DNA of 7,890 nt from an uncultured Rhodospirillaceae bacterium (lineage in GTDB: Bacteria > Pseudomonadota > Alphaproteobacteria > RF32 > CAG-239): the NCBI GenBank assembly GCA_900313185.1, contig OMQI01000155.1, forward strand, positions 1-7,890. The letters run 5' to 3'. Positions 1-5,941 of the stretch are shown here, one piece after another. A program made the position numbers and the translations under genes. Within the stretch, counting starts at the first letter, position 1. Each line of letters begins with the position of its first letter. The notes beneath the pieces were generated by a model. It was not told the DNA's origin and made no database searches. It worked only from the letters and a program-made list of their open reading frames with translations.

Positions 1-312
1 AAGATTTATTTATTATTTCCCGATCCGTGGCCAAAAACCAAACACGCTGCCAGACGTTTTGTAAATCCGGATAATTTAAAAACTCTTGCACGCATTATCA
101 AAAAAGGGGGCATACTGCAAATAGCAACCGACCATCCGATTTATAAGCGCTGGACATTGGAAACAATGCACGATAACAAAGATTTCATCTGGACTGCCAA
201 AACTTCAGACGATTGGCGCTACCCGCCCGCCGATTGGCACGAAACAAAATATCAGCGTAAGGCCATACGAGAGGGGCGTCGTCCGGTATTTTTTGAATAT
301 CGCCGTATTTAA
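1..312 (+). CDS. trmB: tRNA (guanine-N7-)-methyltransferase, C-terminal part (5' end outside window)
   Basis: The reading frame is open from the first base and ends at TAA 310-312, giving 103 residues of a protein whose start lies to the left. TrmB uses S-adenosylmethionine to make 7-methylguanosine at position 46 of the variable loop of tRNAs, in the cytoplasm. The visible part starts in the methyltransferase core: FPDPWPK at visible residues 6-12 is the TrmB hallmark, followed by HAARR, a GGILQIATDH strand with the conserved TD pair (43-44), and the C-terminal TKYQRKA motif (82-88) typical of the family's substrate-binding end. Roughly the first half, including the SAM-binding glycine motif, is missing because of the window edge, not because the gene is broken. 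It converges with the next gene, leaving 2 bases between stops, and no terminator hairpin fits there. The identification is firm. Confidence 0.95.
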   Translation, partial: KIYLLFPDPWPKTKHAARRFVNPDNLKTLARIIKKGGILQIATDHPIYKRWTLETMHDNKDFIWTAKTSDDWRYPPADWHETKYQRKAIREGRRPVFFEYRRI

Positions 313-314
313 TT

Positions 315-587
315 TTACTTTAACATCTCTAATATATTTTGCAAACAAGTTTGATTTGTTTCTAATTTGTGCTGTCTGCCATATAAATAAAGCAATGAAA
401 ACAAACGCACTGCAGGTGTCAGCCCAAAGTCTTTCGAACTGTTATCTTCGATAAGTTCCAACAGATTTTTGCGTTTTATCTTTTCCTGATAACAAATTCC
501 ATCCAATATCCGCCACTCAATATCCGTAAGGCGCATACTGGTTTTTCTGTCGTGAATCGAAACCACCCTGCTTGTTAAAATAATCAT
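315..587 (-). CDS. Small ribbon-helix-helix (RHH_4-like) protein
   Basis: A 90-residue protein starting at ATG 587-585, preceded on the minus strand by AAGGA about 5 bases upstream, so the start is well supported. Residues about 7-70 follow the layout of the RHH_4 family (PF13467): a short strand with RVVSIHDRKTSMRL, then IEWRILDGI as the first helix, a basic turn, NLLELIED as the second helix, and a later helix resembling the family's 'xLSSALRxFxLxY' segment (LTPAVRLFSLLYLYGR, about residues 56-71). RHH folds usually bind DNA as dimers through the paired N-terminal strands, but RHH_4 members are mostly uncharacterised and common in Alphaproteobacteria. It is monocistronic here: convergent with trmB and divergent from the SGNH hydrolase gene. 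The family call is by eye, and the regulatory role is inferred. Confidence 0.75.
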   Translation of the reverse strand: MIILTSRVVSIHDRKTSMRLTDIEWRILDGICYQEKIKRKNLLELIEDNSSKDFGLTPAVRLFSLLYLYGRQHKLETNQTCLQNILEMLK

Positions 588-741
588 CGTATATCCTTAT
601 AGGTTTATTTTTAATAAAAATATACTTTTAAAATATTTTTTACAATCAAAAAGTTTAATAAATTAACAATAAAACATTTTATTTTGCAAAAATTTTAATA
701 ATTATTTTGTTAGTATAAAGAGAAACAAAAGGAGGTATCGT
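588..741. promoter_or_regulatory. AT-rich divergent intergenic region between the RHH_4-like gene and the SGNH hydrolase gene
   Basis: This very AT-rich stretch separates two divergent starts and should hold both promoters. On the minus strand, TTGTAA (645-640) and TATTTT (622-617) with a 17-base spacer are a weak candidate for the RHH_4-like gene. On the plus strand, TAGTAT/TATAAA at 711-719 is a possible -10 for the hydrolase gene, without a convincing -35. A strong Shine-Dalgarno AAAGGAGGT lies at 728-736, just before ATG 742. No hairpin or small ORF is evident. Confidence 0.4.
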
Positions 742-1353
742 ATGCTTAAAAACATCGGATTAATCGGCGACAGCATCGCACACGGATATGGTGACACACA
801 AGATTTAGGTTGGTTTGCCAGAATGGCAAAAATTATACTATCTCAACACTCAGAGCAATATTTATTCAATAATTTGGGATATTCCGGAGATAATATTGCA
901 GATACGACAAACCGTACCAACTCGGAAGTTTTATCACGAAAGTTTGATTTAATAATCGTCAGCACCGGAATTAACGACCTCCGCCGTCGTAAAAACAGCA
1001 ATCTTGAACTCGATTTTTCCGAAGGTGCACGTATTATGTATTGGAATAAATTGCTCGATATTTTAACCCTAACAAACGCCAAAATAGTCGTAACCGATTT
1101 ACTTCCCATAATTGAAGGTAAATATACTCCGGAGGCAAATTTAATACACTACAATAATGATGTCGAGCGTTATAACGAGATAATTGCCGATATTTGCAAG
1201 CAGCGAAATATCCCCTTTTTCGCCAGATATAACCGGTGGAAAAAATATAATCTCGAAAGCCTTTATACAGACGCCATTCACCCCAATTCTTCAGGGCATC
1301 AAACCATAGCTCAGGAAACATATGATTTCTTGCTTCAAAATAACTTATTGTGA
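742..1353 (+). CDS. SGNH/GDSL-family hydrolase (esterase/lipase-like), cytoplasmic
   Basis: A 203-residue protein starting at ATG 742 behind a near-perfect Shine-Dalgarno (AAAGGAGGT, 5-base gap to the ATG). All four SGNH blocks are visible: IGLIGDSIAHGYG with the nucleophile Ser11 (block I), GYSGDN with Gly46/Gly49 (block II), STGINDL with the oxyanion Asn78 (block III), and DAIHPN with the Asp177/His180 pair (block V). Family members hydrolyse ester bonds of acyl chains, acetylated sugars or small thioesters; the substrate cannot be read from sequence. There is no signal peptide or membrane segment, so it probably acts in the cytoplasm, unlike the periplasmic TesA group. Length is normal for single-domain SGNH enzymes. 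It lies upstream of the papain-like gene on the same strand, but a promoter between them suggests separate transcription. The catalytic class is clear, the specificity unknown. Confidence 0.9.
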   Translation: MLKNIGLIGDSIAHGYGDTQDLGWFARMAKIILSQHSEQYLFNNLGYSGDNIADTTNRTNSEVLSRKFDLIIVSTGINDLRRRKNSNLELDFSEGARIMYWNKLLDILTLTNAKIVVTDLLPIIEGKYTPEANLIHYNNDVERYNEIIADICKQRNIPFFARYNRWKKYNLESLYTDAIHPNSSGHQTIAQETYDFLLQNNLL

Positions 1354-1363
1354 AAACCCTTTG

Positions 1364-1392
1364 TTGACAAATATTATTATTTTGTATAGTAT
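1364..1392 (+). promoter_or_regulatory. Housekeeping-type promoter for the papain-like gene
   Basis: A perfect -35 hexamer TTGACA lies at 1364-1369. With an ideal 17-base spacer the -10 is TAGTAT (1387-1392). The overlapping TATAGT copies at 1385-1390 and 1390-1395 match the consensus better but at poorer spacings (15 and 20). It starts only 11 bases after the SGNH hydrolase stop and predicts a very short leader of about 10-15 bases before the ATG at 1413. Confidence 0.75.
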
Positions 1393-1400
1393 AGTTTTCA

Positions 1401-1405
1401 GAGGT
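1401..1405 (+). promoter_or_regulatory. Ribosome binding site that decides the 1413 start
   Basis: GAGGT, within AGAGGTGA, sits 7 bases before ATG 1413. The in-frame GTG at 1404 lies inside this Shine-Dalgarno and has none of its own, so ATG 1413 is preferred over the longer reading. Confidence 0.75.
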
Positions 1406-1412
1406 GAATAAA

Positions 1413-2408
1413 ATGACAGACGAAAAAGAAAATAATAACCTAAATTCAGAAAAGCAAACTACTCAAGCACAAGATGAAGTACCTGCCGTTATGGCTTGGG
1501 AAGCTTCGGCATTAAAAGATTTAAAAGGAATCTGGAGTAATATAAAAAAATCCGGTATATATAAAGGTTTCCGCTCTTCGCAACTCAATCCGTACCATTT
1601 CGGAGTTAAAGAAGTAAAGGCGAAAAGTTTGACCGTAGCTCGGAATATTATACGAGAAAAAGCTAAAGTTGCCAAAGCAAACAATAAAAATTATCGTGCT
1701 CAATTCATATACGAAGGTACCCGTTATTATGCTGATGACTACGAGCACACACCTCAACAAGAATATAAAAAAGACGGTATAGTTCTCAGAGACGGATATG
1801 AAGTTTCCGATTTCATTCCCCGCAATAAAAAAGATGAACTTGATTTATTTGCGGAAACGCCTATTGTTATTGCCATAAATCCCATAGAAGGTCCGGCGCT
1901 CATCGGACACGCCTGTATGCAATACAAAGATCAGGTGGTCAATCGTTTACTGCCTTCTATTCATACCGATCCTTTGTATCCAAAATACAATAAATTTGCC
2001 GAATATTACTTTATATACCCGAGCCAATTAGATATAAACGGCAATAAATTGCATCGGGAAATGGAAAAGCACAATATCAAAAAGGGGGATAAAAGATATA
2101 GTCCGTTGTTTAACAATTGTGCGCAAAATGTGGCAGAAGTTCTCAAAAAAGTTGGGGTTAAAGATTTTGATTTCTTCGGTCCCGATTTCTTAGGTATATC
2201 TTATGCCACTCCGGGCAACAACCCGTTTGGTGTCGGCTTAAAAGCGTGGTGCCATAAGCACGGATTACGTGTCCGCCTCAGCGAAATGGCTGAATACGAT
2301 CGTTTATACGGCTTTACCGATGTCAAAGAAAGACGAGCCGAAATGAAAGAAATACGTGGCAGATACCGTAAATCTATCGGTAAGGGAAACGGTAAAGACG
2401 ACAGATAG
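1413..2408 (+). CDS. Putative permuted papain-like (LRAT/PPPDE-style) cysteine hydrolase, unassigned family
   Basis: A 331-residue soluble protein from ATG 1413 (an in-frame GTG at 1404 lies inside the ribosome site). I do not recognise a named family. The N-terminus (about 1-30) is polar and disordered-looking; 31-110 is basic and helical with a YEGTRYYADDYE turn. From about 145 comes a strand IVIAINP, then GPALIGHACMQY with His166, and 70 residues later YSPLFNNCAQNVAEVLKKVG with Cys236 at the start of a helix. His first, then 'NNC' at a helix start, is the active-site order of circularly permuted papain-fold enzymes (LRAT, PPPDE and related groups), which act as peptidases, amidases or acyltransferases. 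The catalytic assignment is inference from two motifs. There is no signal peptide. A basic tail (about 305-331) follows. The gene has its own strong promoter and converges on the HD gene with a 3-base gap. Confidence 0.6.
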   Translation: MTDEKENNNLNSEKQTTQAQDEVPAVMAWEASALKDLKGIWSNIKKSGIYKGFRSSQLNPYHFGVKEVKAKSLTVARNIIREKAKVAKANNKNYRAQFIYEGTRYYADDYEHTPQQEYKKDGIVLRDGYEVSDFIPRNKKDELDLFAETPIVIAINPIEGPALIGHACMQYKDQVVNRLLPSIHTDPLYPKYNKFAEYYFIYPSQLDINGNKLHREMEKHNIKKGDKRYSPLFNNCAQNVAEVLKKVGVKDFDFFGPDFLGISYATPGNNPFGVGLKAWCHKHGLRVRLSEMAEYDRLYGFTDVKERRAEMKEIRGRYRKSIGKGNGKDDR

Positions 2409-2411
2409 CCT

Positions 2412-3506
2412 CTATTTTCTTAATTCTTTTATGCGAGCTGTTATCAAATCTTTTTGTTTTTCATCAAGATTTATTTTCATGCGCTCTAAAATAGCATAAT
2501 TTTCGAGCTGCATAATCTTTTCCAGAGTATCCGCAAGCTTGTGCGGCTTCTTCTCTTCGGCATTTTCACATTCGCGTTCGGCCTCGGCATACATCTGAGC
2601 AAAAAATTTCGTCAGCACTTGAGCCAAAATTTCTTTTGTTTCCCTAAAGTGAATACAATAAGTCCAAGTTACAAAGCGCATCATAGCATCAAGCAAATGT
2701 CCGCCTTTAAGGCGTAAATAATTTCCGTTTACTGCGTTTTGAAAATGCTCCTCGGTAATATCATAATCTTGAATATAATGAGGATCAAAAAATTCGGCAC
2801 ATTTTTTGATACCGAAAACCGAGCGTTCACTCAAATTTGCGGTCTTATCCATATCCTGCAAAACATTGGTATAAAAACGGGCAATTTTCTGATTATCCGG
2901 TGCCAGAGATTTATATAATTCATCATTTTGAATCTCATCAACATCGGCAAACTCGTGATATTTTATCGCCAACAATATTTCAGGTTTTATTTTAGCGTGT
3001 TCCAATATATCAAAACTTATGACAGAATGATTTTTATTTAGCCCGCTTCTTTTCATACAAACACTACCGGTAGCAATATCCACTTCCGAAAGTCGCCCGA
3101 TGTCGTGTAAAACAGCCGCTATGCAAACATCTGTATATATTTGCTTATAACTCAAAGGAATATCTTTAAGTGTGTCACTTTCTTTCATTTTTTCAAGTAA
3201 TTGATGAGTACATTTTTCCACCAATGCCGGATGCCAAACCGCTTTTTTATGCACCCACGCTATTGTTTTCTCACACAATTGACGTTGCGATTCGTCTTTC
3301 ATATTTTCAAAAGTTTGTTGCAAAAACGGAAATACTTTCTTTCCCATACATTTTGCTAAAACTTTAGCGGCAAATACTGATTTTATTTCTACATCTTGAG
3401 CATCAAAACAAACAAAATCGTGTAAAATTTTATTTGTTTCATTTTCTTCCTCCGATTGAAAATGACTTACATTTATCTTCGGATACAAAATATTCAAAAA
3501 TTTCAT
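2412..3506 (-). CDS. HD-domain metal-dependent hydrolase, paralogue 1 (364 aa)
   Basis: A 364-residue protein, start ATG 3506-3504 with AAAGGGAGA about 7 bases upstream. The HD-superfamily metal ligands are in order: His92 (WHPALVEKCTH), His134-Asp135 in LHDIGR, His160, His184 (LLAIKYHE), and an Asp in QDMDKTANL (218 or 220). HD enzymes are usually cytoplasmic phosphohydrolases of nucleotides or nucleotide second messengers; nothing here fixes the substrate, and the HD-GYP residues are absent. Residues 1-90 form an extra mostly helical N-terminal region not seen in paralogue 2; the C-terminus (about 300-364) is charged and helical. It shares with the gene at 4561-5412 the blocks HDIGR, FDIL, LA(I/V)KYH, D.DK.ANL and a late W..(6-7)FR.T.E segment, so the two arose from a common ancestor. 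It is transcribed alone from its own promoter, downstream of a terminator. Confidence 0.85.
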   Translation of the reverse strand: MKFLNILYPKINVSHFQSEEENETNKILHDFVCFDAQDVEIKSVFAAKVLAKCMGKKVFPFLQQTFENMKDESQRQLCEKTIAWVHKKAVWHPALVEKCTHQLLEKMKESDTLKDIPLSYKQIYTDVCIAAVLHDIGRLSEVDIATGSVCMKRSGLNKNHSVISFDILEHAKIKPEILLAIKYHEFADVDEIQNDELYKSLAPDNQKIARFYTNVLQDMDKTANLSERSVFGIKKCAEFFDPHYIQDYDITEEHFQNAVNGNYLRLKGGHLLDAMMRFVTWTYCIHFRETKEILAQVLTKFFAQMYAEAERECENAEEKKPHKLADTLEKIMQLENYAILERMKINLDEKQKDLITARIKELRK

Positions 3507-3545
3507 TACACATCTCCCTTTGTTGGAAGATACCCTAAAACAATG

Positions 3546-3574
3546 ATTAAAGCAACTTTTTTTGTTATTTTCAA
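3546..3574 (-). promoter_or_regulatory. Promoter for HD-domain paralogue 1
   Basis: On the minus strand, TTGAAA (3574-3569, 5/6 match to -35) and TTTAAT (3551-3546, 5/6 match to -10) are separated by exactly 17 bases. The predicted transcript starts near 3539, leaving a leader of about 33 bases that contains the AAAGGGAGA ribosome site before ATG 3506. Confidence 0.7.
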
Positions 3575-3616
3575 ATACATACCTCTTATTTACGTCAGAT
3601 AATTTTTTTAAAGCAT

Positions 3617-3654
3617 AAAAAAACGTCTGAAAATTTTATCTTCAAACGCTTTTT
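3617..3654 (-). terminator. Rho-independent terminator behind the 242-residue orphan gene
   Basis: Arms 3654-3641 and 3631-3618 form a 14-pair stem around a 9-base loop (3632-3640) when read as minus-strand RNA, with two G-U wobbles; a run of seven U follows from the 3623-3617 side. On the plus strand the same two positions would be A-C mismatches, so the structure favours the minus strand. It begins 9 bases after the stop codon at 3663. Confidence 0.75.
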
Positions 3655-3662
3655 GTTGTAAA

Positions 3663-4391
3663 TCAGCTGTTTTTCATATTTTTATCGTTGAGCCTCGCAA
3701 CGTCAAATACTTCATCAGCCAGCAGCAGATTTTTCAGCTCGTCCACAGAGCGGAAAATCTTACAAGCAATTTTTGTCCTCTTTCCGGAGACCTTATCAGG
3801 AACTCCAAATTCAATTTCCTGCGGGAGTGTATCCGGATCAAAAATGTTGTCATCTTCAAACAGAGTATCCACATACACGGCATCAACATTTTGTCCGCTC
3901 ATATTGTAGCGCCCAATAATGTTCTGCAAAATCTTGTTGTGATCTTCTCGTGAAAGCGGAACTTTGCAAAAACACGGCTCGCTTGGAGTATAGCAAAGCA
4001 AAAACAAAACCGGAAAGGCAGATGGTGTTTTTGCCAATTCATTTTCCATTTTCACCAGCTCTTTGCGAAACTCCGGATCAGGATAAGTTGTAACGACATC
4101 GTCCCATTTTGCCTTAAAGTCTTCCAGCATTTCTTCTCCGACAGGACAAGGATCTCCGGACTTAAACAAATTACCTTTTCCCGAGTAACCGGAATTACTG
4201 TCAAGACTATCGATATTAATTCCCTCGGCAAAACGAATACCGTATCCGATACCATACTTCTGCTCAACAGCCCCAAAGAATGCATCTCTCACTTCAGCTT
4301 CTCTGCCAAATGTACGGCCGTCAATAACAACAACAATAACAGGAAGAGTACACCTCTTTCCATCAAGATTTCGACATTTAAACTTTTTCAT
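3663..4391 (-). CDS. Hypothetical protein, 242 aa, cysteine-containing, no recognised family
   Basis: I do not recognise this protein. It starts at ATG 4391-4389, with no clear Shine-Dalgarno in the AT-rich leader, and ends at 3663 in front of a terminator. It looks soluble and alpha/beta. A basic N-terminus with Cys6 and Cys14 leads into a strand PVIVVVIDGR (17-26), then a helix (31-45), a Gly/Ser/Asp-rich stretch (57-80) with PCP (Cys82), an acidic helical middle (86-121), a strand FPVLFLLCYTP (126-136) with Cys133, then Cys140 and Cys142 (CFC), helices, an acidic loop (179-192), a strand with Cys210, and a final helix SVDELKNLLLADEVF. Seven cysteines in a cytoplasmic-looking protein could mean metal binding or redox function, but the spacing fits no motif I know. 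Sampled 60-base lines inside it hold 26-28 G+C, against 18-22 in both HD genes, hinting at a different origin. It is divergent from HD paralogue 2. Confidence 0.7.
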   Translation of the reverse strand: MKKFKCRNLDGKRCTLPVIVVVIDGRTFGREAEVRDAFFGAVEQKYGIGYGIRFAEGINIDSLDSNSGYSGKGNLFKSGDPCPVGEEMLEDFKAKWDDVVTTYPDPEFRKELVKMENELAKTPSAFPVLFLLCYTPSEPCFCKVPLSREDHNKILQNIIGRYNMSGQNVDAVYVDTLFEDDNIFDPDTLPQEIEFGVPDKVSGKRTKIACKIFRSVDELKNLLLADEVFDVARLNDKNMKNS

Positions 4392-4560
4392 AATCGTAAT
4401 TTTTTAAATTAATAATGATATTTATAATAAAAGATATGGGTTATATTTTAGACAAAATCACATGCAAGTCAATAAAAATTATGCTGTCTGTATATTTTTT
4501 ATATTGAATTTAATAAATGAAAATATTAACATCCGTCTCATAAGTTTATCGGGAAAAAAT
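4392..4560. promoter_or_regulatory. AT-rich divergent intergenic region between the orphan gene and HD paralogue 2
   Basis: Both flanking genes are read outward from this region. On the minus strand, TTGTCT upstream of TTTTAT with a 17-base spacer, or the nearby TATTAT/TATAAA, are weak candidates for the orphan gene. On the plus strand, TAGACA (4449-4454) with TAAAAA (4473-4478) is an equally weak candidate for the HD gene. An open frame from ATG 4462 runs into the HD gene, but its Ile/Asn/Leu-rich translation looks like AT-rich noncoding sequence. Confidence 0.35.
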
Positions 4561-5412
4561 ATGATTCAAGATTTCTTAGAACTGAAAAAACACTATCAAA
4601 CAGCCTTATCGGAAATACCTAAAGGTTCTTTTTATCATTTTACCATAAATCACAAATTCCGCCATTCGATACAGGTTTTACGTGCCGGTCAGGAAATTAT
4701 GGCTCATACACCGGAACTTGTCGACATAAGTCCGGAATTTAAGGCCGATGCCGAGCGGGCACTACTATTTCACGACATCGGGCGCTTCAACGAAACTGTT
4801 TGTATTTATCGTGACAGCTTGAAAAACGTTGAGGTTGCCGCCGGTTCCAATAAATATGACCATGGTTTCATCGGTTTTGATATTTTAAAAGAAATTCCGC
4901 AATACAATTATCTCAGACTTTTACTGGCAGTAAAATACCACGGTAAAATGATGGAACAGGTAAAAGCTTCTGATTTATGGCAAGAGGCTAAAAAATCTTC
5001 CGATGAAAAAGCTATAAAACAAATTCTGTATATTGTCCGTGATGCCGATAAACTGGCAAATTTAAGAGTACATAAAACCAATAACCACTTAAAGGAGGAT
5101 TCGTTTTATAAGCAACTCTCGCCCGAGGCTAAAAAAGCCGGTATTTCTTCGGAAGTTATGAGGCAATTTGAAAATCATCAAGTGATTTTCTTTCCGACCA
5201 TACATTCATATAACGACAGAGTTATGATGGTATTATCGTGGATTTTTGATTTTAATTTCCGATACACACGGGAGTTGTTCTTAAATGACGGATACGCTGA
5301 CTATCTGCTTAATGAGCTTTCCTTAAACAACATTCCCGCAGATACAATCCGCAAACTCAAAGATATTATGAAAAAATTTAATACATCTGTAAATTATGCA
5401 ACACAGCCGTAA
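4561..5412 (+). CDS. HD-domain metal-dependent hydrolase, paralogue 2 (283 aa)
   Basis: The frame opens at ATG 4462, but I place the start at ATG 4561: the intervening 33 residues are a hydrophobic/Asn-Ile stretch typical of translated AT-rich spacer, and neither ATG has a strong Shine-Dalgarno. From 4561 the protein has 283 residues. The HD ligands are His35 (KFRHSIQVLRAG), His71-Asp72 in FHDIGR, His101 (YDHGFIGFDIL), His127 (LLAVKYHGK) and Asp161/Asp163 (RDADKLANL), a full metal-binding set, so it should be an active phosphohydrolase of unknown substrate. The late segment VLSWIFDFNFRYTREL matches paralogue 1 (FVTWTYCIHFRETKEI), a shared C-terminal helix beyond the core HD domain. It lacks the roughly 60-residue N-terminal extension of paralogue 1. 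The 3' end overlaps the DUF1349-like gene on the other strand by 35 bases, with no terminator visible. Confidence 0.85.
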   Translation: MIQDFLELKKHYQTALSEIPKGSFYHFTINHKFRHSIQVLRAGQEIMAHTPELVDISPEFKADAERALLFHDIGRFNETVCIYRDSLKNVEVAAGSNKYDHGFIGFDILKEIPQYNYLRLLLAVKYHGKMMEQVKASDLWQEAKKSSDEKAIKQILYIVRDADKLANLRVHKTNNHLKEDSFYKQLSPEAKKAGISSEVMRQFENHQVIFFPTIHSYNDRVMMVLSWIFDFNFRYTRELFLNDGYADYLLNELSLNNIPADTIRKLKDIMKKFNTSVNYATQP

Positions 5413-5941
5413 AATCTTCGCTCTGCGGGGAGCATATATAAGCACCGATTTTCATTTCATCGCTGTCGTGTATCAGGTAAAATTTACGTAGTTCCGTATA
5501 ATTCTGCCCATCCAAAGAGTAATATGCGATATAACACCCTTTACGTTTTTTCAAACGATACCAAATATGGTTGCTTCCGGCCGGAATATTTACGCTTGCC
5601 AAATCAGAATATCCGTCATTGGTCAAAGATGTGGCTATTTTCGGATTTTCATTACTTTCACTCATCATTGAAATTTTGAACCAATTATTGACATCTAAAC
5701 GAATCATAATCCCGCATTGATCAAAGGGGCCGGCATTTTCAAAACTCCAATCCAAATCGCAACAAAAATCCCCCAATACGTAGCTGAAAAAAAAGTGACC
5801 GTCGTCTTTGCGAAAATTATGCCGTGCACAACACCAAAAATCCGTGCGATATTTGGCCCGAACATACATACCGTTCTCGTCAAAACGCACCTGCGCCGGC
5901 TCATTCATCCAATCAAATTCTTTCAGCGTTTCCAACAGCAT
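5378..5941 (-). CDS. DUF1349-like (concanavalin A-like fold) protein
   Basis: A 187-residue protein whose ATG (5941-5939) overlaps the dnaJ-like stop as TAATG, with AAGGAG 6 bases upstream. It resembles PF07081 (DUF1349), a beta-sandwich of the concanavalin A-like lectin/glucanase fold. Visible landmarks are GHFFFSYVLGDF (48-59), the signature-like FDQCGIMIRLDVNNWFKISM (73-92), a central WYRLKKRKGCYIAYYSLDG (127-145) resembling the 'W.R..R.G......YS.DG' strand pair of such sandwiches, and a final KIGAYICSP. Family function is unclear; the best known relative is yeast Ree1, linked to enolase regulation, and sugar binding is often suggested from the fold. There is no signal peptide, so it is cytoplasmic. 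It should be co-translated with the co-chaperone gene upstream. The 3' end overlaps HD paralogue 2. The family call is good, the role open. Confidence 0.8.
   Translation of the reverse strand: MLLETLKEFDWMNEPAQVRFDENGMYVRAKYRTDFWCCARHNFRKDDGHFFFSYVLGDFCCDLDWSFENAGPFDQCGIMIRLDVNNWFKISMMSESNENPKIATSLTNDGYSDLASVNIPAGSNHIWYRLKKRKGCYIAYYSLDGQNYTELRKFYLIHDSDEMKIGAYICSPQSEDFTAVLHNLQMY

Noticed and set aside
843..1321. Minus-strand open frames of 88 and 95 residues inside the SGNH hydrolase gene
   Set aside because: They lie wholly inside a gene with all catalytic motifs intact, show no recognisable domain, and have no supported start.
1404..1412. GTG 1404 as start of the papain-like protein
   Set aside because: The GTG is part of the Shine-Dalgarno AGAGGTGA that serves ATG 1413.
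1463..1760. Minus-strand open frames under the papain-like gene
   Set aside because: The plus-strand frame is long, has a strong promoter and ribosome site, and explains the region.
2412..5412. A nucleotide-signalling defence system built from the two HD hydrolases and the orphan gene
   Set aside because: No cyclase, CARF/SAVED sensor, nuclease or membrane effector is present, the genes are in separate transcription units, and HD domains alone are too general to support it.
5421..5434. Hairpin GCTCTGCGGGGAGC just after the HD paralogue 2 stop as a terminator
   Set aside because: The stem is only about five pairs including a wobble and is not followed by a T run. It lies in the coding part of the DUF1349-like gene.
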